A stretch of 24,817 bases of DNA, taken from assembly GCA_021784255.1 (NCBI GenBank), contig JAJXSZ010000009.1, positions 1 to 24,817 on the forward strand. The letters run 5' to 3'. The notes under the pieces are model-generated. The model saw only the letters and a list, made by a program, of their open reading frames with translations. It did no database searches and was not told where the DNA came from. Both the position numbers and the translations under genes were made by a program. This document shows positions 1-7,635 of the stretch, piece after piece; position 1 is the stretch's first letter, and every line of letters begins with the position of its first letter. This DNA comes from Pseudomonadota bacterium. GTDB taxonomy: Bacteria > Pseudomonadota > Alphaproteobacteria > Acetobacterales > Acetobacteraceae.

Positions 1-721
1 TCACCGGCCCGATGCTGGCCGGCCCATGGCCGAAGCGGAGGGCGAACCAGTAGGCGAGCATCGGCCCGGTGAGCCCGGTGCCCAGCCCCAGCAGCGTGTT
101 GGCGAAGGCGAGGCGACGCAGCTTCTTGCGCTCCATGGGCGAAGGCGGCTCCGGCTTGCGCCGCGTCGCGGCCGGCCGCACCGGGTCCGGCAGGGTCGCC
201 ACGATCGCCGCCCCCACGAGACTGATCAGCAGCGCGGCGAGGAAGACGATCCGCACCGGCGCGACGGCGGCGAGCAGCCCGCCGATCGCCATGCCGAGGA
301 ACCCGGCCGCCGAATTGCGCGCGAATTGCCGCCGTCGCTCTGGCGCGGGCGTGAGGTCGGCGAGCCAGGCCTGCTCGACCGGGCCGAACGGCCCCGCCGA
401 CCCGTTCGAAGAGCGCCCGTACTGCGCCAGCACCGCCGCCACCACCAGCGTGATGTCGTCGGCGACGAGCGCCAGGATCGCCGCCACCGCGAGCAGCGCA
501 TGAAAGCCGAGCATCAGCCCGCGCCGCCCGATGCGGTCGGAAACCGGCCCCGCCACCGCCGTCATCGCCAGGCCCGCCGCCAGCGAGGTGGCGAGCAGCA
601 TGCCGATCGAGCGTCCATCCCAGTCGAGTCCGCGCAGATAGAGCGCGAAATCCACCACCAGCGCGCCCTGCACCGTGGCACGCAGCAGGCGCAGCAGAAC
701 CAGGCGGTCGGCCTGCGTCAT
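1..721 (-). CDS. MFS transporter, C-terminus cut by window edge
   Basis: Partial gene read leftwards from ATG at 721; the frame is open to the window edge (about 240 residues seen of roughly 400). Hydrophobic segments alternate with short loops. The MFS signature between helices 2 and 3 is visible as GPVSDRIGRR (residues 58-67), and GPFGPVEQAWLA follows at 110-121. The same second motif and a closing AYWFA-RFG-PA-IGPV stretch recur in the transporter at 4791-5999, so the two are paralogues. It starts 10 bp after the stop of the alpha/beta hydrolase gene and is probably the last gene of the operon with the DUF1611 protein and hydrolase. The substrate cannot be told from sequence. The start is chosen by the stop of the preceding gene; no strong ribosome binding site is seen. 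Confidence 0.88.
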   Translation of the reverse strand, partial: MTQADRLVLLRLLRATVQGALVVDFALYLRGLDWDGRSIGMLLATSLAAGLAMTAVAGPVSDRIGRRGLMLGFHALLAVAAILALVADDITLVVAAVLAQYGRSSNGSAGPFGPVEQAWLADLTPAPERRRQFARNSAAGFLGMAIGGLLAAVAPVRIVFLAALLISLVGAAIVATLPDPVRPAATRRKPEPPSPMERKKLRRLAFANTLLGLGTGLTGPMLAYWFALRFGHGPASIGPV

Positions 722-731
722 CGCCGGGCGC

Positions 732-1490
732 TCAGGGTTGTGTCTCGAACAGCGCGGCGCCGGCGAGTGCGACGATGCCGCCGCGCCGCGCCAGGCCGCT
801 GAAGCGGTGCGCCGCGTCGGCGACGGTGGCGAGCCGCAGCGGCGCCGCCATGCCACGCGCCGCCGCCGCCTGTTCCATCGCCGCCACGAAATGCCGCGCC
901 CGCTGCAGCCGCGTCGTTCCCTGCGCCGCGTCGAGCGTGCCGGAGCGGCGCAGCGACGGTCCGGTCCGCACGTCGCGCGCGCCCACCAGCACCTGCCCCG
1001 GCACCGCGAGGAACGCCTCGGGCCGGAACGCCAGGTCGGGTCGCTCCGCACACGCACCGATACCAAAGGGAAACGCCAGCTCGGGGTCGGGCAGCGTGTA
1101 CCAGCCGGCGGCGGAGGCGACGTAGCGCGCCACCCGGGCCGGATGCGCCATCGCGAAGCGGTGCACGAATTGCGCGCCGCCCGAATGGCCGAACAGGAAC
1201 ACCTTGCCCGGCGCGATCGTGCCCTGCGCGATCAGCCGGTCGAGCAGGCGCTGCAGCGCCCGGTCGGCGGCGGGGCCGCGGCGGCCGAGGCGCTGGTAGT
1301 CGGGAAAGGCGTGGGCGTCGAAGCGCGGCACCACGAGAACGGAGTCGTAACGATCCGCGAGGGGGGCGAACTCCTCCGCGATCTCGGCATCGTTGCGCGA
1401 GATGCCATGCACCGCGACGAGGCAGCGCCCGCCCCGTGCGGCCGGGCTCGCGTGCAGCGTGAACGCCAGCTCGGCCGCGACCGCGTTCAC
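732..1490 (-). CDS. alpha/beta hydrolase
   Basis: A 252-residue protein starting at GTG 1490, which overlaps the stop of the DUF1611 gene by 4 bp (GTGA). The nucleophile elbow is GHSGG at residues 101-105 (Ser103 as the likely nucleophile). VAVHG at 25-29 forms the strand and oxyanion-hole region, and a late Asp and His (in GARD and AHRF) fit an alpha/beta hydrolase triad. The fold resembles small esterases or PHB-depolymerase-like hydrolases. No signal peptide is seen, so it is probably cytosolic. Tight coupling to the P-loop protein upstream and the MFS transporter downstream suggests the three serve one pathway. The substrate is unknown. A longer open frame extends upstream but overlaps the DUF1611 gene and is not coding. 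Confidence 0.87.
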   Translation of the reverse strand: MNAVAAELAFTLHASPAARGGRCLVAVHGISRNDAEIAEEFAPLADRYDSVLVVPRFDAHAFPDYQRLGRRGPAADRALQRLLDRLIAQGTIAPGKVFLFGHSGGAQFVHRFAMAHPARVARYVASAAGWYTLPDPELAFPFGIGACAERPDLAFRPEAFLAVPGQVLVGARDVRTGPSLRRSGTLDAAQGTTRLQRARHFVAAMEQAAAARGMAAPLRLATVADAAHRFSGLARRGGIVALAGAALFETQP

Positions 1491-2557
1491 GCCGCGACCG
1501 ACTCGCGCAGCCCGGCGACGAGGTCGCGCACGAAACCGCCCTCGCACAGCGCCTCGAGCCGCAGCACCGGCACCACCAGCGCCTCCGCCGCCTCGCGCAT
1601 CGCCAGCGGCGAGGTCGTGAGCAGGCCGCTGACCGCGGCCACGTTGACGCCGCGCGCCTCGAGCCAGGCCACCCCGGCGCTGGCGCTCATCGCGCTTTCC
1701 GCGGCATAGACCACGGTATCGACGAGCTGGCCGAAGCGCGCCGAGCCGAGCAGCGCCGCGGTCTCGCGCTGCAGCACGCCGTCGGCGATCTCGATCACGA
1801 TCGCCTGCGCGCCGGCCTTGGTGTGCCGCGCGATAGCCTGCGCCAGGATGGTCTCGATCTGCGCCACCGAGGCGCCGAAGGTCGTGGCGTAGCCGAAATC
1901 GGTGAAATCGAGGACCGCGATCGCCCCGGCATCCGCGACCGCCCAGCGATCGCCGCCCGAGCCGGTGCCCGTCACCTTCGCGGCGGCAGGGCGCAATCCC
2001 GCCGCGCGCAATCCGCGCACCAGGCCGCAGGCGGTGGTGGTCTTGCCGGTGTTCATCGAGCCGCCGACCGCTGCGATCACCGGCGGCCGGCGCGCCGGCG
2101 CCGGAAGCGGTTCGAGCGCGAAGCGACGCAGGTTGAGCGGCCCGCCCGCGGCGTCGGTCACGAGCCCGATCGGCGCGATCGCGGTCGCGGCGCGCACCTG
2201 CGGATGGCGGCTGGCGACCGTGGCGGCAACCCCGCCGCCGGCGACCAGATGGCACGGCTGCAGGTTCGCGGGAACGTAGGCCTCGAACTGGTCGGGCGCG
2301 TAGCGGTTGCCGAAGGCGACCAGGATCTCGTCGCCCGGCCACATCTTCGCGCGCCTGCCGGTGCTGTCCTCGAGGTGCTGGTGCTGGCCGAGCTGCTCGA
2401 CGCGCGCGAGCACGATATCGCCCGGCTTGGGGGTGACATCGCTGCGCAGACCCGCAAGTTCCGAAAGCGGAACGTTACGGACGGTATAGGCGCGCTTCGC
2501 CGCGACGAAGCGGGCCGCGGCGCCGGCCGGGTGGTCGATGCGGGTTAGCGATCCCAT
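1487..2557 (-). CDS. P-loop NTPase, DUF1611/MobB-like
   Basis: A 356-residue protein starting at ATG 2557, with AGGAG about 8 bases upstream. The N-terminal ~155 residues form a separate domain with no motif I recognise (it holds FGNRYAPDQFEAYVP at 82-96). The C-terminal half begins with a Walker A motif, GGSMNTGKTTT (165-175), followed by a KVTGTG segment and a DFTDFG stretch like those of MobB/BioD-type NTPases. I recall this arrangement from proteins annotated as DUF1611; this is recognition, not a search. DgcN of D-glutamate catabolism also carries DUF1611, but its P-loop, as I remember it, looks different, so I do not transfer that function. It leads a three-gene operon with a hydrolase and an MFS transporter, downstream of a two-component system. 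Confidence 0.8.
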   Translation of the reverse strand: MGSLTRIDHPAGAAARFVAAKRAYTVRNVPLSELAGLRSDVTPKPGDIVLARVEQLGQHQHLEDSTGRRAKMWPGDEILVAFGNRYAPDQFEAYVPANLQPCHLVAGGGVAATVASRHPQVRAATAIAPIGLVTDAAGGPLNLRRFALEPLPAPARRPPVIAAVGGSMNTGKTTTACGLVRGLRAAGLRPAAAKVTGTGSGGDRWAVADAGAIAVLDFTDFGYATTFGASVAQIETILAQAIARHTKAGAQAIVIEIADGVLQRETAALLGSARFGQLVDTVVYAAESAMSASAGVAWLEARGVNVAAVSGLLTTSPLAMREAAEALVVPVLRLEALCEGGFVRDLVAGLRESVAA

Positions 2558-2600
2558 GAACGGTCTCCTGGGGCTGGGTGCGGGCGGATCATGGGAAGTG

Positions 2601-2622
2601 ACGCTGACGCGACGCTGACGCG
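2601..2622. repeat. 11-bp perfect tandem repeat, possible response-regulator site
   Basis: The unit acgctgacgcg occurs twice without a gap (2601-2611 and 2612-2622), with a further TGACGC at 2599. On the minus strand this reads as GCGTCA direct repeats 11 bp apart, about 45-65 bp upstream of the DUF1611 start and downstream of the histidine kinase stop. OmpR-family regulators commonly bind direct repeats with about one helical turn spacing, so this is a candidate operator for the regulator encoded at 4034-4708. A single TGACGC also lies upstream of the regulator gene (4738-4743), which is weak support in DNA this GC-rich. Confidence 0.5.
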
Positions 2623-2645
2623 CCGGCAGGCGCGCGCCGTTTGGT

Positions 2646-4037
2646 TCAGCCCGGCGCGCTGGCGGCGAGGTCGAGCCGGCAGACGGTGCCCCCGCCGGGC
2701 CGCGGCATCAACTGGACCGAGCCCGCATGCAGGTCGGCGACGCGCCGCACCAGGGCCAGGCCGATGCCCGCGCCCTGGCTGCCCTCGCCGCGGCGGAACC
2801 GCTCGAACAGCCCGTCGGGCTCGGCCCCCGGCCCGTCGCCATCGTCCTCGACGACGACGCGCCGCCCGTCCTCGACGCGGACCTCGACATGCGTGCCCTC
2901 GCGCGTATGCGCCAGCGCGTTGCCGACGATGTTGCGCACGGCAACCTCGATCAGCGCCGGATTGCCCTCGAGCGGACCGCCCGGCGCGCCGATGTCGAGT
3001 CCGATGGTCTGGTGCCGGCGCACGGCGGTGGGCGCCGCCTCCTCGCAGACCCGTCGCGTGATCGCCGCGAGATCGACCGGGCCGTGCGCGCTCGCGGCGT
3101 GGCTTTGCGCGAAACGGAGCAGCTCGTCGACCAGCCCGCCGAGCCGATCGATCTCGGTGGCGATCTGCGCCCGCCGCGCCCCGCGTGGCAGCGCGTCCGC
3201 CTCCAGCCGCAGGACGGCGAGCGGCGTGCGCAGCTCGTGCGCGACATCGGCGGTGAACGCCTCCAGCGTGGCGATGGCGCGCTCGATCGCTCCCAGCATC
3301 GTGTTCATCGCCCCGGCGAGGTCGGTGAGCTCGCGCGGCCGCGCCGGCACCTCGATGCGCTGCATCCGCTGGCCCTTTGCTGCCGCCTCGCCGATCGCGA
3401 GCGCGGCATCGGCGGTGCGCCGCAGCGCGCGCACCGTCGGGCGGACGGCGAAGAACATCGCCAGGCTCAGTGCCGGCAGCAGCACGCCGAGCGGCACGGC
3501 GACGTGGTCCTTGATCTCGCCCTCGATGACGCCGAGCCCGAGCATCGCCGGGTCGCCGCGCATCATCACCTGCACCCAGAGTTTGCGCCGGCCGCGGACG
3601 ACCCGGTCGGTCAGCAGCCAGGAACGCGGCTCGCCCGGCGCGCGGCGCGGCAGCGCCACGAAGGATTCCGTGAGCTCGCGCGCCACCAGCGCGGGGTGCG
3701 TCGGATCGGGTCGTTCCGGGCGCGGCAGCAGCGCTGCGTTGGCCTCGGCGAGCACCTTCTGGCGGGCCAGCACGCGCCGGTTGAAGACGCGGAAGGCATA
3801 GTTTGCGGGGTAGCGGCGATAGGGCGCGAGCGCGTTCAGGTCGTGGTGGTTCCAGATCGCGTGGGCGACCGCGTCCGCCTGCTCGCGCAACGTATTCTCG
3901 CGCAGATAAGGTGTATCGAGTCCGTAATGAAGGACGAAGAACAGCAGCAGGAACAAGCCGGCGAGGACACTGGCCACCACCATGCGGACCAGCAGCGCGG
4001 CGCCAAGTCCGATCGGGTGTTGCGGGGGTTTTTTCAT
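2646..4037 (-). CDS. sensor histidine kinase
   Basis: A 463-residue membrane histidine kinase. It has a transmembrane helix at about residues 11-38, an extracytoplasmic sensor of about 140 residues, a second helix at about 179-198, then a HAMP-like linker. The H-box FTADVAHELRTPL carries the phospho-acceptor His267. The catalytic domain shows the N-box (VRNIVGNALAHT, Asn373), the G1 box (DDGDGPG, from 398) and the G2 box (GAGIGLALV, 422-430). The start ATG at 4037 overlaps the stop of the response regulator gene (ATGA), so the pair is translationally coupled. The sensor domain is not one I recognise and the signal is unknown. The kinase is complete, with no missing catalytic residue seen. Confidence 0.95.
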   Translation of the reverse strand: MKKPPQHPIGLGAALLVRMVVASVLAGLFLLLFFVLHYGLDTPYLRENTLREQADAVAHAIWNHHDLNALAPYRRYPANYAFRVFNRRVLARQKVLAEANAALLPRPERPDPTHPALVARELTESFVALPRRAPGEPRSWLLTDRVVRGRRKLWVQVMMRGDPAMLGLGVIEGEIKDHVAVPLGVLLPALSLAMFFAVRPTVRALRRTADAALAIGEAAAKGQRMQRIEVPARPRELTDLAGAMNTMLGAIERAIATLEAFTADVAHELRTPLAVLRLEADALPRGARRAQIATEIDRLGGLVDELLRFAQSHAASAHGPVDLAAITRRVCEEAAPTAVRRHQTIGLDIGAPGGPLEGNPALIEVAVRNIVGNALAHTREGTHVEVRVEDGRRVVVEDDGDGPGAEPDGLFERFRRGEGSQGAGIGLALVRRVADLHAGSVQLMPRPGGGTVCRLDLAASAPG

Positions 4038-4708
4038 GACGTTTCAGTAAGGATATAGCCGATGCCGCGCAGCGCCGTGATCTCGATTCCCGCGTCGGCG
4101 GCGGCAAGCCTGCGGCGCAGCCGCGAGACCACGGCCTCGACCGCGTTCGGCGTCACCGCGTCGTCGAACGAGTAGACTGCCTGGTCCAGCGCCTCGCGCC
4201 GCAGCACCCGGCCCTTGCGCCCCAGCAGCGCCGCCAGCACCGCAAGCTCGCGCCGCGGCAGCTCCACCATCTCGCCACCGACCCGGCACTCGCCCGCATC
4301 GACATCGAGGCTGATGCGCCCGGCCACCAGGCGCGGCGCCGCCAGTGTCGGCGCGCGGCGGCGGATGGCGCGAATGCGCGCCAGCAGCTCCGCGACCGAG
4401 AAGGGCTTGACCAGATAGTCGTCGGCGCCCGCGTCGAGCGCCTTCACCCGCGCATCCACCGCGCCGCGCGCCGTGATCACCAGCACTGGCACGTTGGTGC
4501 CGCGCGCGCGCAGCCGCGCCAGCAGCGCCTGCCCGTCACCGTCGGGCAGCGACAGGTCGAGCAGCAGCACGTCGAAGGTCGCGACCGCAAGCGCCGCCTC
4601 CGCCTCGGCGAGGCTGCCGACGCTGTCCGCCGCGAACCCGGCCTCGCCGAGATGGCGGACGATGAGGCTGGCGAGCGGGGCGTTGTCCTCGATGACGAGC
4701 AGGCGCAC
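4034..4708 (-). CDS. OmpR-family response regulator
   Basis: A 224-residue regulator partnered with the histidine kinase downstream (4-bp ATGA overlap). The receiver domain shows the acidic pair Glu7-Asp8, phospho-acceptor Asp51 (in LLLDLSLPDGDG), Thr79 and Lys101 (in LVKPF). A winged-helix OmpR/PhoB-type DNA-binding domain fills residues ~125-224, with VEAVVSRLRRRL as the recognition-helix region and a GIGYIL wing at the end. I place the start at GTG 4708: it has CAGGAG five bases upstream, and the receiver fold begins immediately (VRLLVIEDN). An ATG at 4840 would add 44 residues unlike any receiver domain and would run into the neighbouring transporter gene. Probable targets are its own operon and the DUF1611-hydrolase-MFS operon (inference). 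Confidence 0.94.
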   Translation of the reverse strand: MRLLVIEDNAPLASLIVRHLGEAGFAADSVGSLAEAEAALAVATFDVLLLDLSLPDGDGQALLARLRARGTNVPVLVITARGAVDARVKALDAGADDYLVKPFSVAELLARIRAIRRRAPTLAAPRLVAGRISLDVDAGECRVGGEMVELPRRELAVLAALLGRKGRVLRREALDQAVYSFDDAVTPNAVEAVVSRLRRRLAAADAGIEITALRGIGYILTETS

Positions 4709-4790
4709 GCGGTCTCCTGAAGGCTGGCTGCCGGCGGTGACGCGGGCCGGGATGTCCGGCTTTGGCGCTGCCCAATCTTGCAGGCAGCTT

Positions 4791-5999
4791 TCAGCGTGCG
4801 CCAGGCTCGGGCTGGTCGCGAAAGCCGAGACCGAAGACAAAAATATATCCGCCCTGCAGCGCCGCCGCGAGCAGGAACGGCAGCGCGAACGCGCCGCTAT
4901 CGAACAGCGCGCCGGCCAGGATCGGCCCCAGCGCGCGCGGCACCTGCACCGAGATCGCGTTGACCGAGGCCGCGAAGCCGCGCCGCTCCGCGCGCACCAG
5001 GCCCATGGTGAAGGCGCTGCGCGCGCCCACGGTGCCGCGGTTGAACAGCGAGCGCGCCAGGTAGAGCGCCCCGGCGACCGCGAAACTGGGCGAGAAGGGC
5101 AGGGCGAGCAGCATCAGCAGCCCGAGGAGCCGGCTCGCCACCACCGTGCGCACCAGCCCGAACCGTGCCGCGATGGCGCCGGTGACGAAGGTGGTCGCGG
5201 CGGTCGCGGCGAAGCTTGCCGCCATCACCGGCCCGATCAGTGCCGGCGTCGCGCCGAACCGAACCGCGAACCAGTAGGCGAGCAGCGGCCCCGCGAGCCC
5301 GATCCCCGCGCCCTGCAGCGCGTTGGCCACCGCGAGCTTGACCAGGTTGCGGTTTTCCTGGTCCACCACCGCCTCCGGTGCCGCGGACGGCGGCGGCAGG
5401 CGCGGATCCGGCACCGCCAGCAGGATCGCGGCGCTGACCACCGCGCCCGCCGCCACCACCAGGAACTGGCCCTGCCCGATGACCCCCCAGCCCGGCGGCA
5501 GGATCGCCAGCAGCGCGCCGATCCCCATGCCGAGGAAGCCCATCGCGGCGTTGATGCTGAAGGTTCTGCCGCCATCCTCCTGCCCGCCAAGGGCCGCGAG
5601 CCAGGCCTGCTCCACCGGTCCGAACGGCCCCGCCACGCCGTTCGCGCCGCGCCCGTACTGGCCGACGAAGGCGGCGAGCGCCAGCAGCGCGACGCTGGGC
5701 TGCCACGCCGCCACGGCGGCGCTGATCGCCTGCGCCCCCTCGAACCCGAGCAGCAGCGCCCGCCGCCCGATCCGGTCCGAGAGCGGCCCGGAAAGCCCGG
5801 TGAGCACAACGCCCCCGGTCAGTGCCGCCGCGAGCAGCGTGCCGATGGAGGCGGCCGGCCAGCCGAGTGTCCGCAGTTGCAGCGTGAAGGCGACGGCCAT
5901 CAGCCCCTGGCCGATGCTGCGCACGAAACGGGCGGCGATGAGCAGGTTGCGCCCGCGGATGTCGGCGTGCGCGCCCGGGTTCCCCGCCGCCGGCGTCAT
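4791..5999 (-). CDS. MFS transporter
   Basis: A 402-residue transporter with about 12 hydrophobic segments. GPLSDRIGRR (residues 71-80) is the MFS loop 2-3 signature, and GPFGPVEQAWLA (124-135) is shared with the paralogue at the left edge of the window. The ATG at 5999 overlaps the stop of the amidase gene by 4 bp (ATGA), which fixes the start; the open frame extends further upstream but only antiparallel to nothing useful, inside the amidase gene. Coupling to a cytosolic cell-wall amidase makes import of peptidoglycan fragments a possible role, as for AmpG with AmpD, but the sequence does not look like AmpG to me and the paralogue has a different neighbour. Treat the substrate as unknown. 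Confidence 0.92.
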   Translation of the reverse strand: MTPAAGNPGAHADIRGRNLLIAARFVRSIGQGLMAVAFTLQLRTLGWPAASIGTLLAAALTGGVVLTGLSGPLSDRIGRRALLLGFEGAQAISAAVAAWQPSVALLALAAFVGQYGRGANGVAGPFGPVEQAWLAALGGQEDGGRTFSINAAMGFLGMGIGALLAILPPGWGVIGQGQFLVVAAGAVVSAAILLAVPDPRLPPPSAAPEAVVDQENRNLVKLAVANALQGAGIGLAGPLLAYWFAVRFGATPALIGPVMAASFAATAATTFVTGAIAARFGLVRTVVASRLLGLLMLLALPFSPSFAVAGALYLARSLFNRGTVGARSAFTMGLVRAERRGFAASVNAISVQVPRALGPILAGALFDSGAFALPFLLAAALQGGYIFVFGLGFRDQPEPGAR

Positions 6000-6691
6000 G
6001 GCCGCGCCCGCATCGCCGCCAGCACCGCGGCGAGCCGCGCACGCGTCGCCGGGTCCGCTTCCCCGCTCACCGCCGCCTGGCACCAGTGCCGCTGGAAGGC
6101 GCGCAGCAGCACCGCGCGCGGCAGGTCGCCGCGGTAGCCGATGGCTGCGAGCGCCTCGCCCACCTGCGCCGGGACGACCGGCTCGCCCCCGCCCGATTCG
6201 CTGACATCCGCGGGCCACAGGCCGACTCCCTGCGCCGCGAGCCCCTGCCAGTCGAACAACTCGCCCGGATCCTCCTTGCGGTCCGGCGCGATGTCGGAAT
6301 GCGCCACCACGTCGCGCCCCGCGATCGGATGCCGCGCCAGGATGCCCTGGCAAAGCTCGGTCACGGCCCGCATCTGCGGCTTCGGGAACGGCACGTAGCC
6401 GTGCTCGTGCCCGGGATTGACGATCTCGACGCCGATCGAGCGCGCGTTGAGCGCGGTCTCGCCGCGCCAGAACGAAACGCCGGCGTGCCAGGCGCGCCGC
6501 GCCTCGTCCACCAGCCGCCAGACCGTGCCGTCCTCCTCGACGAGGTAGTGCGAGGACACCTCCGCCGCGGGATCGCACAGCCGGTCGAGCGCCTCGGCCG
6601 CCGTCTTCATCCCTGTGTAGTGCAGCACCAGGAACGAGACCGGCCCGTTGCGTGTGTCGTGGTTGGGGCTCGCCCGCTCGCGCAGGATCAC
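5996..6691 (-). CDS. N-acetylmuramoyl-L-alanine amidase (AmpD/AmiD-type)
   Basis: A 231-residue zinc amidase of the Amidase_2 family, which cuts the bond between N-acetylmuramic acid and L-alanine of peptidoglycan fragments. Zinc ligands fit His24 (VLHYTGM), His131 (AHSDIAPDRKEDPG) and Asp141; Lys139 lies two residues before Asp141, the spacing of the catalytic Lys in AmpD/AmiD. Glu89 in GVEI fits the catalytic Glu. No signal peptide or lipobox is seen, so it probably acts in the cytosol on imported muropeptides (recycling). The C-terminal ~60 residues hold a helical, peptidoglycan-binding-like domain (IGYRGDLPRAVLLRAFQRHW). The start is GTG 6691 because His24 must be retained; it lies inside a 17-bp tandem duplication. 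Its stop overlaps the MFS start. Confidence 0.9.
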   Translation of the reverse strand: MILRERASPNHDTRNGPVSFLVLHYTGMKTAAEALDRLCDPAAEVSSHYLVEEDGTVWRLVDEARRAWHAGVSFWRGETALNARSIGVEIVNPGHEHGYVPFPKPQMRAVTELCQGILARHPIAGRDVVAHSDIAPDRKEDPGELFDWQGLAAQGVGLWPADVSESGGGEPVVPAQVGEALAAIGYRGDLPRAVLLRAFQRHWCQAAVSGEADPATRARLAAVLAAMRARP

Positions 6692-6719
6692 AGCCCGCGC
6701 TCGATCACAGCCCGCGCTC
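6686..6719. repeat. 17-bp perfect tandem duplication at a gene junction
   Basis: The unit gatcacagcccgcgctc occurs at 6686-6702 and again at 6703-6719. On the minus strand each copy contains CTGTGATC. The upstream copy supplies the TGA stop of the TerB/J-domain gene (6705-6707); the downstream copy supplies the GTG start of the amidase (6689-6691). Collapsing the duplication restores a GTGA stop/start overlap like those at several other junctions in this window. Confidence 0.9.
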
Positions 6720-7406
6720 GCGCTTGATCCGGTCCCAGGCGGCGTTGATCTTGGCCACCTGGTCCTGGGCCCGCGCCACCAGCTCCGGCGCCGCGCCGCG
6801 CGCGGTGAGACTGTCCGGATGGTGCTCGCGCATCAGCGCCCGCCAGCGCGCCCGCAGTGTCTCGTCGCGGTCGGCGGCGGACAGGCCCAGCACCGCATAG
6901 GGGTCCTCCGCCGGCGTGCCGTTCACGCTCGCCGCGCCGAGCCCCATCGCCTGGCGCACGCGCGCGAGGAACGCCGCCTCGCGCGCGTTGATCGGCCCGT
7001 CTGCCGCCGCGATGGTGGTGAGCGAGCCCATCACCTCCTCGAGCATGGCGGGGGTGTCGGCGAAGGCGGCGGCGAGCCGTCCGGCATAGGCTTCCGGCCC
7101 CTCCGGCGAATCGCGCGCGGTGTCGAACCAGCGGCCGATGTCGCGCGCCGCCCCGGGCGGGATCAGGAAGCAGCGCTTGAACGCTTCGATCTCCGCCCGG
7201 TTCACCGCGCCGTCGCACTTGGCGAGCTTGGCCGCGATCGCCACCACCGCGACCGCGAACACCTGCTCGCGTCCGCCGCCGGTCATCGCCGGGCGCGCGC
7301 CGCCGCTTTCCGCGGCATGCCCGAGCGCGGCGCCCACCACCGCGCCCATCGGGCCGCCGACGACGAAGCCGGCGATGCCGCCGATGATCTTGCCCCAATA
7401 GGCCAT
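6705..7406 (-). CDS. DjlA-like TerB and J-domain protein
   Basis: A 233-residue protein starting at ATG 7406 (MAYWGKIIGG). Residues 1-30 form a glycine-rich, GxxxG-type membrane-associated segment as in DjlA. Residues ~45-155 match a TerB/DjlA central helical domain (the CDGAVNRAEIEAF and ADGPINAREAAF segments are its two acidic repeats). The C-terminus is a J domain (168-233) with the HPD tripeptide at 196-198 that stimulates DnaK ATPase. It is therefore a probable membrane-anchored DnaK co-chaperone. It is somewhat shorter than E. coli DjlA, mainly between the TerB and J regions. The same frame is open to 7724, but that extension is arginine-rich, crosses the divergent gene's start and is not coding. 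It is first in the minus-strand run with the amidase and MFS genes. Confidence 0.9.
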   Translation of the reverse strand: MAYWGKIIGGIAGFVVGGPMGAVVGAALGHAAESGGARPAMTGGGREQVFAVAVVAIAAKLAKCDGAVNRAEIEAFKRCFLIPPGAARDIGRWFDTARDSPEGPEAYAGRLAAAFADTPAMLEEVMGSLTTIAAADGPINAREAAFLARVRQAMGLGAASVNGTPAEDPYAVLGLSAADRDETLRARWRALMREHHPDSLTARGAAPELVARAQDQVAKINAAWDRIKRERGL

Positions 7407-7635
7407 GCCTGCCCGATACCACGCGCGCGTTGACAACGGCAAAACTTCGCCGGCGCGGTTGCGCCCGTGCGCGCGGGGCGGAATAAGGCGGCGTGCCCCG
7501 CCCTCCACGCGCCGCGATCGTCGGCCCCGCCTCCCGCCCCCTCCCGTGGCCCCGACCATCGACCGCGCCGGGCGGCGTGCCGATCCCTGACCTCCGCTCC
7601 GCCCGATGACCGGCGGGCCCCTGAAGGAAACCCTC
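7407..7635. other. divergent intergenic region
   Basis: A 229-bp region between divergent genes that should hold both promoters. A TTGACA at 7430-7435 lacks a credible -10 at the usual spacing. A 7-bp perfect inverted repeat (GCGGGGC at 7473-7479, GCCCCGC at 7495-7501, 15-nt loop) is present but could be chance at this GC content. No RNA gene is recognised. Confidence 0.4.

Noticed and set aside
4709..4840. A 44-residue N-terminal extension of the response regulator
   Set aside because: It overlaps the transporter gene and precedes the receiver fold, while GTG 4708 has CAGGAG at good spacing.
7430..7452. TTGACA as a promoter -35 for the oxoprolinase gene
   Set aside because: The sequence 17 bp downstream is GC-rich and has no -10 likeness.
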